Of a DNA stretch of 64,000 bases, positions 1-9,742 are shown piece by piece; position 1 is the stretch's first letter, and the number at the start of each line of letters is the position of its first letter. Position numbers and translations under genes: made by a program. The notes beneath the pieces were generated by a model. It was not told where the DNA came from. It saw only the letters and a program-made list of their open reading frames with translations, and ran no database searches. Source of the DNA: Chryseobacterium ginsenosidimutans (GTDB lineage: Bacteria > Bacteroidota > Bacteroidia > Flavobacteriales > Weeksellaceae); contig NZ_JANUCO010000001.1 of NCBI RefSeq assembly GCF_024807225.1, positions 1,426,001 through 1,490,000 on the forward strand, read 5' to 3'.

Positions 1-1861
1 CGGTTTTAAGACCTGTTGCAACACTGTAGTAATACGTTGTATCATATCCTTTGATTGCATAAGAATCTTCACCACCGATTTTCTCAATTCCCCCTAATTT
101 GTAATCAGAAGATTTTGCAAAGCTTAATTCTTCGAAAAGTTCAGTGTCTTTTTGTCTTTTAGCAATTTCCTCTTGGGTCATTGGTACTTTTTTTCCACCT
201 TGCTCAGAGAATCCTGTTTTTCCGTCAAAAACCTGTTTCTGAAGAGTCATGGCTCCCATAGAAACAACTTGGAGTTCTTTCCCGCCTTGAGCTTTTGTTG
301 CTTTAATATCAATATTTTGCCCTTGCATAGACATTGAAGCGTTCATTGTATAAGAAGAAATTTTAGCCAAATTAGCTTTTCCTCCGATGGCAGCAATATA
401 TTTATCTGCGATAGAAGCTACACTTACACTAGCGTCAACTTTTTGTACAGTTGGCTTTGCTACAGGGTTTGCTTCTTTATCGAAATATTTTACAGGGTAA
501 CCTAATTTTTCCAATCCTTCAGAAATATCAGACGCTTTACCAGCGATGAAAATTCTGCTTTGGTTTGGTAAAATAGTAGCTTTTACAGCGTTTGAAACAT
601 CTGCAGCAGTTACTTTATCAATAGATTTTAAGTAGTTTGTATAAAAATCAGAAGGAAGATCCTGAACTTTTTGGTTTAAAGCAAATCTTGCGATCGTTGC
701 AGGCTGCTCCAAAGACATAATAAAAGAACCTTTCAACTTAGCTTTAGCATTTTCCAATTCTTCCGGTTTTACCGTAGAAATTGCGTTAAGTTCATTCATG
801 AATTCCTTAACAGCTTTGTCTGTAACTTCATTTCTTACACTTGCACTTGCAGAAAACTGCGGAGAGTATTTGCTTGCGCTCATGCTTGAATAAGCACCAT
901 AAGTAAATCCGTTTTTCTCACGAAGGTTCATGAAAAGTCTCGCTTCACCACCACCTCCAAGGATGTAGTTGGCAATAGTTGCAGGGAAGTAGTTTGCATC
1001 TTTCATTTTCAGTGTAGTCAGGTTGTTTAAAGAAACAACAGACTGTACAGCAGAAGGTACATCTACAACATTGATCTCAGTTTTAGCAACATTTCCAGAC
1101 GGCTCTAATGGAGCGATCGGAGTATTTGCTTTTTTCCAGCCACTGAAAGCTTTTTCGATTAATGGCTTTACCTGATCCAATTTCACGTCTCCTACGATTA
1201 CTAAATAAGCATTATCCGGAGCGTAATATTTTTTATAAGTACTTTGTACGTCAGCTAATTGAATTTTGTTGATAGACTCAACTGTTTCAAATTCACCTCT
1301 TGAAGTATTTTTCCCATACATCAAAGCGTTAGAAACTTTTCCTGCGATAGAAGAAGCATTTTTTTCGTCAGATTTTAATCCTTCAATGGCTCTTTCTTTA
1401 GAATTTTGAATTTCTTCAGCAGAAAATTTAGGATTGATAATCGCATCAGATAATAAACCTAAAACTTCAGGGAAATATTTTGAAAGCGAGTTTGCAGAAG
1501 CACCGTTTGAAGAGAAATTAAGATTAGCACCAAGATAATCAACTTTTTTGTTGAAATCATCTTTGCTCATGCTCATTGTTCCGTTTTCGAACTGTTCAGC
1601 CATGATTTCGCTTACACCCGTTACGCTGCCTTCGTTGTATGGTGCTCTGTCCATAGAAAGACTTGCGCTTACTCTTGGCAATTTGTTGTTTTCAACAACC
1701 ATTACCGTAAGACCGTTACTTAGTTGGAAAGTCTTTGGCTTCGCAATGTTGATCGCAGGAGTTGGTCCTGGTTTTGGCATTGCATTAATATCTATTTTTT
1801 GTGCTGAAATCGTTCCCGCGAATAAAAACGCTACAGCTATATATGTTAATTGCTTTTTCAT
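1..1861 (-). CDS. M16 family (insulinase-like) exported protein, non-catalytic type, C-terminus outside window
   Basis: Runs off the left edge; about 620 residues are visible. It opens with a signal peptide (MKKQLTYIAVAFLFAGTISA), so it is exported. The M16 fold is recognisable (GLTVMVVENNKLPRVS near the start, later the KYYAPDNAYLVIVGD strand and the GGGGEARLF segment). Where the partner gene has the zinc motif HFFEH, this protein reads EIMAE, so the metal ligands are absent and it is probably the non-catalytic half of an M16 heterodimer. After the two M16 repeats comes an extra C-terminal domain (IADKYIAAIGGKANLAK...) that resembles a LolA-like beta domain. It begins 54 bases after the stop of the catalytic partner and is probably co-transcribed with it. 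The specific substrate is unknown. Confidence 0.85.
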   Translation of the reverse strand, partial: MKKQLTYIAVAFLFAGTISAQKIDINAMPKPGPTPAINIAKPKTFQLSNGLTVMVVENNKLPRVSASLSMDRAPYNEGSVTGVSEIMAEQFENGTMSMSKDDFNKKVDYLGANLNFSSNGASANSLSKYFPEVLGLLSDAIINPKFSAEEIQNSKERAIEGLKSDEKNASSIAGKVSNALMYGKNTSRGEFETVESINKIQLADVQSTYKKYYAPDNAYLVIVGDVKLDQVKPLIEKAFSGWKKANTPIAPLEPSGNVAKTEINVVDVPSAVQSVVSLNNLTTLKMKDANYFPATIANYILGGGGEARLFMNLREKNGFTYGAYSSMSASKYSPQFSASASVRNEVTDKAVKEFMNELNAISTVKPEELENAKAKLKGSFIMSLEQPATIARFALNQKVQDLPSDFYTNYLKSIDKVTAADVSNAVKATILPNQSRIFIAGKASDISEGLEKLGYPVKYFDKEANPVAKPTVQKVDASVSVASIADKYIAAIGGKANLAKISSYTMNASMSMQGQNIDIKATKAQGGKELQVVSMGAMTLQKQVFDGKTGFSEQGGKKVPMTQEEIAKRQKDTELFEELSFAKSSDYKLGGIEKIGGEDSYAIKGYDTTYYYSVATGLKT

Positions 1862-1915
1862 TTGTAAAAATTTAATTTTTAATAATCATATTTTAAACCT
1901 AAAAAGTTTAATTGA

Positions 1916-3230
1916 TTACTTTTTTTCAGGTACGTAATTAATGATTATTCTTTGGTTAGAATTAAGATACTTTTTAGCCGCATTTTGAAGATCCTGTCTT
2001 GTGATTCCTCTGTAAATGTCGATTTCTTTGTTAATCAAATTCGTGTTACCCATCAATACGTGGTTTGTTGCCAATGAAGCGGCAATTCCCTGAATGCTTG
2101 AGTTTGCGTTTACAAACTGGTTTTCGTACTGGTTTTGAAGTTTCTGATAATCGTCCTCAGAAATTAAAGTCGTCTGAAGTTTTTTAATTTCAGCATCGAT
2201 GTCAGTCTGCAAAGCTTGTTTTGTAGTCTGTCCCATTGGGATCGCGAAGAATGCGAAAATACTGTAATCTTCAAGACCTTGGTTGAAAGCTGCTACCTGA
2301 AGCGCTTTTTTGTCTTGGTCAACCAATTTTTTGTATAAAACTGAAGATTTACCATTACTTAAATAAGAAGAAAGCATATCCAAAACATAAGCATCTTTCT
2401 CTTTGTTACCCGGAGTTTCTGTATGCGAAAATATAAGCCGGAAGCTGAATATTCGGGTCAGTTGCCGTTACTTCTTTTTCCTGAGTGATAGGAGCGTCTT
2501 TCGGGAAATCTTTTGGATAAACCGTTCCTTTAGGAATTCCTCCGTAATAAGTTTCGATCCACTTTTTAGTTTCCTCGGGTTTGATATCTCCTGCAACGAC
2601 CAAAGTCGCGTTATTCGGAACGTAATATTTTTTATAGAACGCCTGGAATTCTTCTAATTTTGCAGAGTTCAGATCTTCCATAGAACCGATTGTTGGCCAG
2701 TTGTACGGGTGATTGGTGAATAAGTTTTTCTGAATTGTTGTGAAAAGATTTCCATAAGGTTGGTTATCCATTCTCAATCTTTTTTCTTCTTTTACAACCT
2801 CTCTTTGAGTATCTACACCTACTTGGTTGATTAAAGCGTGACGCATTCTTTCAGATTCCATCCAAAGACCCAATTGCTCATTGTTTGAAGGGAAAGTTTC
2901 GTAGTAATACGTTCTGTCATTCGTTGTGTTAGCGTTGTTTTGTCCTCCGTTTGAAGAAACAATTTTGAACCAGTCACCTCTTTTAATGTTGGGTGTTCCT
3001 TCAAATAAAAGGTGCTCGAAGAAGTGAGCGAAACCTGTTCTTCCCCTTACTTCATCTTTTGCACCAACGTGGTACATTACACCTGTTGTAACTACCGGTG
3101 CAGAATTATCCTGATGAAGAATTACGTGAAGACCGTTTGGTAAGTCATACTCTTCGAATTTAATTTGTTGTGCGTTCAAAGCCATTCCGAAGAAAGCCGC
3201 TGCAGCAACAGAAAGAAGTCGCTTTTTCAT
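1916..3230 (-). CDS. M16 family zinc metallopeptidase, catalytic subunit (frameshifted)
   Basis: Exported peptidase with signal peptide MKKRLLSVAAAAFFGMALNA. The inverted zinc motif HFFEH lies at about residue 67, followed by the downstream Glu region typical of M16B enzymes. The reading frame is broken at 2416-2418: the first frame ends YIFAYRNSG-stop, and dropping one A (AGAAACT to AGAACT on the coding strand) gives YRTPGNKEKDAYVLDMLSSY, which continues smoothly to the stop at 1916. The complete product would be about 437 residues, usual for this family. It forms an apparent operon with the non-catalytic M16 gene downstream. The break matches the context shared by eight others in the window, so a sequencing artefact is more likely than a true pseudogene. 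Confidence 0.82.
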
Positions 3231-3500
3231 AAAAGTAGAAATTGTTTTGTCAATTAGTGTTATATTTTCTTTAAATGTTACAATCTTAAGCAGGTTTTTG
3301 AAAAAAATCAGTAAGTGTTATTGATTGCTAAACACATACTTTTTAGAATGATAAGGGAAATAATTCGCATACTTTTTCATCTGAGTTGAATTTATTAATG
3401 ATAAAATTTTAATATCGGTAAAATGTATAAATATTTTCCTTAAATGTTTAATTTTAATACTCTGAAACTGTGGAACTTTGTCCTATAAAAATCAAGTCTT

Positions 3501-4265
3501 ATGGAAACAAACAATCAAAATCAGAAAATCGCGGTCATTACAGGTGGAAGCCGCGGAATTGGAAAAAGTATAGCCATTAACACCGCAAAACGCGGAATTG
3601 CTGTTATTTTAACCTACAACAACAATCCTGAACAGGGAAATGCAGTTGCAGAAGAAATCAATAAAAATGGAGGAAAAGCAGTTGCTTTAAAACTCAATGT
3701 AGCCGAAGTCGGATCATTTGCAGGTTTTTCGGAAGAAGTTTCAAAAACAGTAAAAAATTGGGGAAGAGATTCTTTCGATTATCTCGTTAATAATGCAGGA
3801 ATTGCCCAAAGAACATTGATAAAAGATACTACAGAAGCGATTTTTGATGAATTGGTGAATGTTAATTTTAAAGGCGTATTTTTTCTTACCCAACAATTGG
3901 TTCCCTTAATGGCGGAAGGTGGTCAAATCGTGAATATTTCTTCCGGCTTAGCAAGATTTGCTTTTCCGACGGTTGCTGTTTATGGGGCTATAAAAGCAGG
4001 AATTGATTCCTTAACAAGATATTTTGCCAAAGAATTCGCAGACAAGAAAATCCGAGCCAATTCTGTAGCTCCGGGAGCGATTGATACCGAATTCGGAGGT
4101 GGAAAAGGAGACGAAAGTCACCGTCTGCAAATCGCAGGAATGACTGCTTTGGGAAGATTGGGAGAAGCCGATGATATCGGACTATTCGTAGCTTCTTTGC
4201 TTTCTGATGACAGCCGATTTGTGAACGCACAACGTATTGAGATAAGCGGCGGAATTTATATTTAA
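3501..4265 (+). CDS. SDR family oxidoreductase (3-oxoacyl-ACP reductase-like)
   Basis: Classical short-chain dehydrogenase of 254 residues. The Rossmann nucleotide-binding motif TGGSRGIG is at residues 15-22, NNAG at about 97, the catalytic Ser in the NISSG strand and the YxxxK pair as YGAIK. These features predict an NAD(P)H-dependent oxidoreductase; the closest family is FabG-like enzymes, but the substrate cannot be told. The start ATG at 3501 is the only sensible one. A second SDR gene lies at 5421 with an AraC regulator between, so the three may form a small regulated unit. The 270 bp to the divergent M16 gene must hold both promoters. Confidence 0.9.
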   Translation: METNNQNQKIAVITGGSRGIGKSIAINTAKRGIAVILTYNNNPEQGNAVAEEINKNGGKAVALKLNVAEVGSFAGFSEEVSKTVKNWGRDSFDYLVNNAGIAQRTLIKDTTEAIFDELVNVNFKGVFFLTQQLVPLMAEGGQIVNISSGLARFAFPTVAVYGAIKAGIDSLTRYFAKEFADKKIRANSVAPGAIDTEFGGGKGDESHRLQIAGMTALGRLGEADDIGLFVASLLSDDSRFVNAQRIEISGGIYI

Positions 4266-4505
4266 AATAATTTGGAGAAATTCAAATATCTCATCTTGTG
4301 TTGCTTAAATAAACGAAGTGTCCTTGTTTTTCTTTAATGAAAAGTTTTTCTTTTCTAAATCTTTGTTTAACCTTGCGATAACTAAACGCAAAGTAAGACA
4401 AAGATCTATTGAATAATTTTTAATAATTAAGCTAAACAAAGGCGTTTCACTTATTTTTGAAAGACAAATTTTAATTTCACTATTTTTAAAATAAAAAGTT
4501 GCAAA

Positions 4506-5399
4506 ATGGATTACGTAGACATCAACTCAATTTCGGAACTGCATGATTTTTTCAGGTACGAAAAGCCTTTGCATCCGCTTGTTACTGTTGTTGATCTGGC
4601 TAAAGTAGACAGAAGTCAGAGAAAACCCGATGCTGTTTATAGATTGGATTTATATTCCATTGCCTGCAAAAAAATAGAAGGAAGTTTTCAATATGGAAGA
4701 ACGAATTACGATTTTTCCGAAGGAACATTGATGTTTACAGCACCACACCAAACTTTGTCTCCCGGAATGGAAAACAAAGTAAGCGGATGGGGAATTTACA
4801 TTCATCCCGATTTCCTGAATGCCGTTGCAAAAGGTCGTGAATTAACAGAATATTCCTTTTTCGGGTATGATACCAATGAAGGACTGCATATTTCGGAAGC
4901 GGAAAGGTTGGTTTTGGAAGATTGCGTGAAAAATATTCAGAAAGAAATATCTTTGAACCTTGACAAGCATTCCTATAATATCATTCTTACTAATCTGGAG
5001 CTGCTTTTATCATATTGCGAAAGATTTTACGAACGTCAGTTTTTTACCCGGACAAAGGCAAGTAATGATGTTGTAGCCAATTTTGAACGGTTATTAAACG
5101 ATTATTTTTCTCAGCAAACATTAATACAGTCAGGAATTCCGGATGTCAATTATTTTGCAGGAAAACTGAATATGTCGCCCAATTATTTATCCGATTTATT
5201 GAAAAAATATACAGGGAAATCTTCTCAGGAATATATTCATTTAAAATTGATAGATAAGGCGAAATCATTATTATGGAGCACCGACGAATCCATCAGTGGA
5301 ATAGCGTATGATCTGGGTTTTGAGCATCCTTCCCATTTCACAAAACTCTTTAAAAATAAGACAGGAATGTCTCCCAAAGCCTACAGAAATTTAAATTAA
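4506..5399 (+). CDS. AraC family transcriptional regulator
   Basis: A 297-residue regulator with an N-terminal cupin-like sensor region and a C-terminal double helix-turn-helix of the AraC/XylS type. The second half contains AGKLNMSPNYLSDLLKKYTG (first HTH) and ISGIAYDLGFEHPSHFTKLF followed by KTGMSPKAYR (second HTH and the family signature). It sits between two SDR genes on the same strand, 20 bp before the second, so it probably controls one or both. The 240 bp before it contain a GCAAAG-type repeat fragment but no other gene. The effector molecule is unknown. Confidence 0.92.
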   Translation: MDYVDINSISELHDFFRYEKPLHPLVTVVDLAKVDRSQRKPDAVYRLDLYSIACKKIEGSFQYGRTNYDFSEGTLMFTAPHQTLSPGMENKVSGWGIYIHPDFLNAVAKGRELTEYSFFGYDTNEGLHISEAERLVLEDCVKNIQKEISLNLDKHSYNIILTNLELLLSYCERFYERQFFTRTKASNDVVANFERLLNDYFSQQTLIQSGIPDVNYFAGKLNMSPNYLSDLLKKYTGKSSQEYIHLKLIDKAKSLLWSTDESISGIAYDLGFEHPSHFTKLFKNKTGMSPKAYRNLN

Positions 5400-5420
5400 T
5401 CAAACCAAATCTTATATAAA

Positions 5421-6034
5421 TATGGATTCTAAAAAATTAAAAATTATTGTCATCGGTTCAAGCGGAAACCATCGGAAAAGAAGTTTCAAAAGGACTGGAA
5501 AAAAGCGGACATGAAGTAATCCGTGTTTCCCGAAGTTCAGGAGATTTTAACGCCGATATTCAGGATAAAAGCAGTCTGGAAAAACTTTTTAAATCCGTCG
5601 GAAATTTTGATGCTGTAGCAAACGCAGCCGGAGACGTGAAATTCGGACCTTTGGAAAACTCTACCGATCAGGATTTTGAATTTTCTTTCGGAAGTAAATT
5701 AATGGGGCAGATTAATATCGTTCGCACCGCTTTACCTTTCATTAATGACAACGGTTCGTTTACTCTAATTTCAGGGATTTTAACGGACGAACCCATTGCC
5801 GGAGGAATCATCGGAACCACAGTGAATGGTGCCGTTGAAGGTTTTGTAAAAGCAAGTTCTTACGAATTGCCAAGAAATATCAGAATTAATTGTATCAGTC
5901 CGACCGTTTTAGCAGAAGCTGTAGATTATCATCCGTTTTTCCCCGGTTTTATTCCTGTTGAAGCATGGAAAGTAGCAAAAGCATATGAAAAATCTATTGC
6001 TGGAGTTTTTAACGGAAGAATTATAAAAGTTTAA
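5421..6034 (+). CDS. Short-chain dehydrogenase (frameshifted near N-terminus)
   Basis: Short SDR of about 203 residues, of the kind annotated in flavobacteria as a short chain dehydrogenase. Translation from ATG 5421 reads MDSKKLKIIVIGSSG and then loses frame; removing one A from the AAA at 5466-5468 (GGAAACC to GGAACC) gives IGSSGTIGKEVSKGLEKSGH, a normal GxxGxxG cofactor loop. The rest has ANAAGDVKFG (the NAAG motif), a Ser strand LISGIL and a C-terminal RIIKV. The Tyr of YxxxK is not evident: the matching segment reads TTVNGAVEGFVKA. Cofactor binding therefore looks intact, whereas the chemistry is less certain. It follows the AraC gene by 20 bp. Confidence 0.78.
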
Positions 6035-6041
6035 AATTTTT

Positions 6042-6090
6042 TAGGAGCAATTTCCCAGAAAGCGAGGCTAGAATTTGCGACTGTTACAAA
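6042..6090 (+). repeat. Deletion derivative of a ~100-bp dispersed intergenic repeat
   Basis: Starts AGGAGCAATTTCCC and ends GGCTAGAATTTGCGACTG. These are the two ends of the repeats at 33088-33188 and 37409-37510, with the middle about 50 bases missing. Confidence 0.55.
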
Positions 6091-6097
6091 TCAAACC

Positions 6098-6130
6098 AAA
6101 CCTTCAAGGTTTTTAAAACCTTGAAGGTTT
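6098..6130. terminator. Perfect 15-bp hairpin, probable terminator
   Basis: AAACCTTCAAGGTTT (6098-6112), loop TTA, then its exact reverse complement (6116-6130). It lies 64 bp after the SDR stop and before the uvrD promoter, so it probably ends the upstream transcript. The CAAGGTT core recurs in the hairpin at 8643-8680. Confidence 0.6.
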
Positions 6131-6190
6131 AAATCTCATCTATTTTTAATCCTAATTTCAAACTTCTACAATCTAAGTTCTAAATACAAA

Positions 6191-6221
6191 TTTGAATTCT
6201 CCATATAATACACTAATTTTG
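6191..6221 (+). promoter_or_regulatory. Bacteroidota sigma-A promoter for uvrD
   Basis: TTTG at 6191-6194, a 19-base spacer, then TAATTTTG at 6214-6221. This is an exact match to the flavobacterial -33 TTTG / -7 TAnnTTTG consensus, 22 bp before the uvrD start. Confidence 0.7.
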
Positions 6222-6243
6222 TATTCCTAATTTTTTTTGCAGC

Positions 6244-8577
6244 ATGGAGGATTATTTGAAAGGACTGAATGAATCACAATTTGAAGCCGTTACCACTTTA
6301 CAGGGGCCATTAATGGTTCTTGCGGGAGCAGGTTCCGGAAAGACACGTGTACTGACGATGCGTATCGCTCATCTGATCACAAATGGAGTAGACCCTTTCA
6401 ACATTCTGGCTCTTACTTTTACCAATAAAGCGGCGAAAGAAATGAAAGAACGTATTGCAAAAGTGGTGGGACAAAGCAATGCGAGAAGCCTTTGGATGGG
6501 AACTTTTCACTCGGTTTTTGCAAGAATTCTGAGAAGTGAAGGGCATTATTTGGGGTATCCGTCCAATTTTACCATTTACGATCAACAGGATGCCTTGAAT
6601 GTCATCAGAAAAGTGATCAAAGACATGAATATCGACGCTGATCTTTACAAACCTAAAAAAGTTCAGTCAAGAATATCGACGTATAAAAACAACCTGATTA
6701 CGGTAAAAGCATATTTCAACAACCCTGAATTAATGGAAGCTGACGAAAAAGCCAACATGAAATTCATCGGACAGATTTATCAGAAATATGTAGAACAGTG
6801 CTTCAAAAACGGAGCGATGGATTTTGATGATTTATTGTTAAAAACCAATGAGCTATTAACGCGTTTTCCGGAAGTGTTGGCAAAATATCAGGATAGATTC
6901 AGATATATTCTGGTAGATGAGTACCAAGATACGAACCACTCTCAGTATTTGATTGTAAAAGCTTTAGCTTCAAAATTTGAAAATATTTGCGTGGTAGGAG
7001 ATGATGCACAGTCTATTTATTCTTTCCGTGGGGCGAATATCTATAATATTTTAAACTTTAAAAAAGATTATCCCGACGCAATTACAGTTTCTTTGGAGCA
7101 GAATTACCGTTCTACACAGACGATTGTAAATGCTGCAAATGCGGTAATCGCAAAAAACCTTCAGCAGTTCAAGAAAAATGTTTTCAGTGAAAATGAAGAA
7201 GGGGAAAAAATTAAAGTGTACCGTTCGCTTTCTGATGCCGATGAAGCCAATTTCGTAGCCGGAAATATCTGGGAACTGAGAAACAGGGATCAGAGAAAAT
7301 ATAGTGATTTCGCAATTTTATATAGAACAAACTCTCAGACGCGTGCTTTTGAAGATTCTTTAAGACGTAAAAATATTCCGTACAAAGTGTATGGAGGTCT
7401 ATCTTTCTACCAAAGAAAAGAAGTAAAAGATTTAATCGGTTATCTTCGATTGTTGGTGAATGAAAATGACTCGGAAGCATTGATGAGAATCATTAATTAT
7501 CCAACAAGAGGAATTGGAGAAACAACTCAAAATAAATTGATCGTTTTTGCAGATTCTCATAATGTGGCGGTTTCAAAAGTTCTGGAAAATCTTCCGATGT
7601 ATGCTCCGCAATTGGGCTTTAATAATGGGGTTTTAAATAAGTTGAACGATTTTTGGTTGATGATCAAAGCATTTCAGGTATTGCTAAAAACTGAAACAGC
7701 CTACAGCGTTGCCATGGAAGTTGCAAAACGAAGCGGATTAATTAAATTTTTAAAAGACGACCAGACTCCGGAAGGAATTTCGCGTGTAGAAAACGTTCAG
7801 GAATTAATGAACTCCATGCAGGGTTTCATCGAAGAACAGATGCAGCTGGAAGACGGAGATCCGAGTTTACCGAATTTCCTTGAAAACATTGCCCTTTCCG
7901 CGGATACTCAAAAGAAAGATGATGAGGAAGAAATGGTTTCTTTAATGACGATTCACTTGTCAAAAGGACTGGAATTTCCGGTTGTTCACTTGGTTGGTCT
8001 GGAAGAAAATCTTTTCCCGAGTTTCATGAGTTCTACAACCAGAGAAGATCTGGAAGAAGAAAGACGTTTGTTTTATGTTGCTTTAACGAGAGCCGAAAAA
8101 CAAGCATTTTTCTCGTATGCGATTTCCCGTTTTCAGTGGGGGAAAATCACCGATGCGGAACCTTCGAGATTTTTAAGTGAAATTGATGAGGAATTTATTG
8201 AATTCGTAAATCCGGCAATTGAAAAGCGATTCATTAATAATGCAGGAGTAAAATCAAATATTTTCGATGAGCATCCTTCTGAACTGAAAGGATTCAAAAG
8301 GGTTGAAAAGAAAACCATCGAAAGAGCAGAAGGTTCAAAACCAATTGCTGAACCAAAAAAGCTGAAACCTGTTGCTACTGCAAGAATTATTAATCCAAGC
8401 GGAGCTTCTTCACAGGATATTGAAGTAGGTGATAAAGTGAGACACGACCGTTTCGGAATCGGAGAAGTTGCTTTCCTTGACGGAACCGACCCGCAAAATA
8501 TCAAAGCAAAAGTGATTTTCATGCATGAAGGTGAGAAAAACTTAATCTTGAAATATGCTAAATTGACGAAGATTTAA
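6244..8577 (+). CDS. uvrD: UvrD/PcrA-type ATP-dependent DNA helicase
   Basis: Superfamily 1A 3'-5' helicase of 777 residues, normal length. All main motifs are visible: Walker A AGAGSGKT (residues 27-34), motif II LVDEYQDTN, motif III GDDAQSIYSFRG, motif IV QNYRST, motif V TIHLSKGLEFPVV and motif VI RRLFYVALTRA. The C-terminus ends in a Tudor-like module (GDKVRHDRFGIGEVAFLDG) that in PcrA binds RNA polymerase. It acts in nucleotide excision and mismatch repair and in clearing replication obstacles. It has its own promoter, and a strong hairpin lies about 65 bp after the stop, so it is probably transcribed alone. Confidence 0.96.
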   Translation: MEDYLKGLNESQFEAVTTLQGPLMVLAGAGSGKTRVLTMRIAHLITNGVDPFNILALTFTNKAAKEMKERIAKVVGQSNARSLWMGTFHSVFARILRSEGHYLGYPSNFTIYDQQDALNVIRKVIKDMNIDADLYKPKKVQSRISTYKNNLITVKAYFNNPELMEADEKANMKFIGQIYQKYVEQCFKNGAMDFDDLLLKTNELLTRFPEVLAKYQDRFRYILVDEYQDTNHSQYLIVKALASKFENICVVGDDAQSIYSFRGANIYNILNFKKDYPDAITVSLEQNYRSTQTIVNAANAVIAKNLQQFKKNVFSENEEGEKIKVYRSLSDADEANFVAGNIWELRNRDQRKYSDFAILYRTNSQTRAFEDSLRRKNIPYKVYGGLSFYQRKEVKDLIGYLRLLVNENDSEALMRIINYPTRGIGETTQNKLIVFADSHNVAVSKVLENLPMYAPQLGFNNGVLNKLNDFWLMIKAFQVLLKTETAYSVAMEVAKRSGLIKFLKDDQTPEGISRVENVQELMNSMQGFIEEQMQLEDGDPSLPNFLENIALSADTQKKDDEEEMVSLMTIHLSKGLEFPVVHLVGLEENLFPSFMSSTTREDLEEERRLFYVALTRAEKQAFFSYAISRFQWGKITDAEPSRFLSEIDEEFIEFVNPAIEKRFINNAGVKSNIFDEHPSELKGFKRVEKKTIERAEGSKPIAEPKKLKPVATARIINPSGASSQDIEVGDKVRHDRFGIGEVAFLDGTDPQNIKAKVIFMHEGEKNLILKYAKLTKI

Positions 8578-8582
8578 TCCAT

Positions 8583-8615
8583 CATTGCGAGGAGCGAAGC
8601 GACGAGAAGCAATCT
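8583..8615 (+). repeat. Dispersed repeat (CATTGCGAGGAGCGAAGCGA type)
   Basis: Begins CATTGCGAGGAGCGAAGCGA and ends AAGCAATCT. A near-identical copy in the opposite orientation lies at 16232-16263. It is located directly after the uvrD stop. Confidence 0.6.
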
Positions 8616-8642
8616 AAAAATATTTACTGCAAATTATACCAA

Positions 8643-8680
8643 TTATCCTTGTCAAGGTTCAAAAACCTTGACAAGGATAA
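8643..8680. terminator. 17-bp hairpin terminator after uvrD
   Basis: Arms 8643-8659 (TTATCCTTGTCAAGGTT) and 8664-8680 are perfect reverse complements around a CAAA loop. Position after uvrD and before a new promoter region suggests transcription termination. Confidence 0.6.
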
Positions 8681-8824
8681 AACTGGAAAAGAACTATACA
8701 AAATCATCTGTGCAATCCATGAAACTGTGGGAATTATCAATTTAAAATTCAGATAAAAATTAATGATAACTCAAAATGAGACAATATTAATTTTGTATAT
8801 TTAGCTATTAAAAAGTTTACAAAA

Positions 8825-9646
8825 ATGAAGAAGATTCTGATATTTTTAATTGTAATTCTATTTTCAAATCCACTTTTCTCTCAGGAATATCGCACGGAAA
8901 ATAATATTCATTATTACGATGAAAAAACCAATACATCTGATGCCTACATTAATGAAAGATGTGTATTGGATATTTATATTCCGAAAAATGTGAAAAATTT
9001 TCCGACAGTAATTTGGTTTCATGGAGGAGGTTTAACGGGCGGACAAAAAGAAATTCCGGAAGGATTAAAAAACAAAGGAATCGCTGTAATCGGCGTGAAT
9101 TACAGACTTTCACCAAAAGTAAATGCTCCGAAATACATTGAAGATGCAGCAGCGGCTACAGCATGGGTTTTTAAAAATATTAAAAATTATGGAGGAAGTG
9201 AAGATTTAGTCTTTATTTCAGGTCATTCTGCAGGAGGTTATCTTGCGATTATGGTTGGTTTAAACAAATCTTATTTAAATAAATACGGAATCGATGCCAA
9301 TCAATTTGCCGGAATTATCCCTTTCAGTGGACAAATGATTTCCCATTTTACAGCCAGAAAAGAAAAAGGTATTGATGAATTGGATGCAAGAATTGATGAT
9401 TTTGCACCGCTTCATTTTATCAGAGCCGATGCACCACCTTTGCTTCTGATAACGGGCGATCGTGAGAAAGAGTTGTTGGGAAGATATGAAGAAAACGCTT
9501 ATATGGCTCGAATGATGAAGCTGAAAGGTCATAAAGAAACAACTTTGTATGAACTTCAGGGTTTTGATCACGGCGGAATGGCGCAACCCGCATTTCCGTT
9601 ATTAATAAACGAAATAAAAAGAGTGGAAAAGCTGAAAAACAAATAA
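8825..9646 (+). CDS. Exported alpha/beta hydrolase (esterase/lipase family)
   Basis: A 273-residue secreted or periplasmic hydrolase with signal peptide MKKILIFLIVILFSNPLFSQ. The oxyanion-hole motif HGGG (in WFHGGGLTGG) and the nucleophile elbow GHSAGG are of the hormone-sensitive-lipase/BD-FAE type. The catalytic His is in GFDHGGM near the C-terminus, and the Asp is probably in LLITGDRE. This predicts a carboxylesterase on small or plant-derived esters, but the substrate is not clear. A TAATTTTG -7 box at 8788-8795 lies 30 bp before the start. Two other hydrolases of the same fold occur at 10509 and 12923, and they are not close copies of it. Confidence 0.88.
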   Translation: MKKILIFLIVILFSNPLFSQEYRTENNIHYYDEKTNTSDAYINERCVLDIYIPKNVKNFPTVIWFHGGGLTGGQKEIPEGLKNKGIAVIGVNYRLSPKVNAPKYIEDAAAATAWVFKNIKNYGGSEDLVFISGHSAGGYLAIMVGLNKSYLNKYGIDANQFAGIIPFSGQMISHFTARKEKGIDELDARIDDFAPLHFIRADAPPLLLITGDREKELLGRYEENAYMARMMKLKGHKETTLYELQGFDHGGMAQPAFPLLINEIKRVEKLKNK

Positions 9647-9742
9647 TTTTAATAAATAGTTGTCAATTTTATACAATAATTACTTTGCAGGTTTTATCTT
9701 GCAAAGTTTTTTATTTTAAGTGAATTAAATGATCTCGAAAAT

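Noticed and set aside
1548..1937. An open frame on the plus strand over the M16 gene
   Set aside because: It is antisense to a well-supported M16 protein and has no family-like sequence.
2403..2657. A plus-strand frame over the catalytic M16 gene
   Set aside because: It is a shadow of the real gene and has no start context or known domain.
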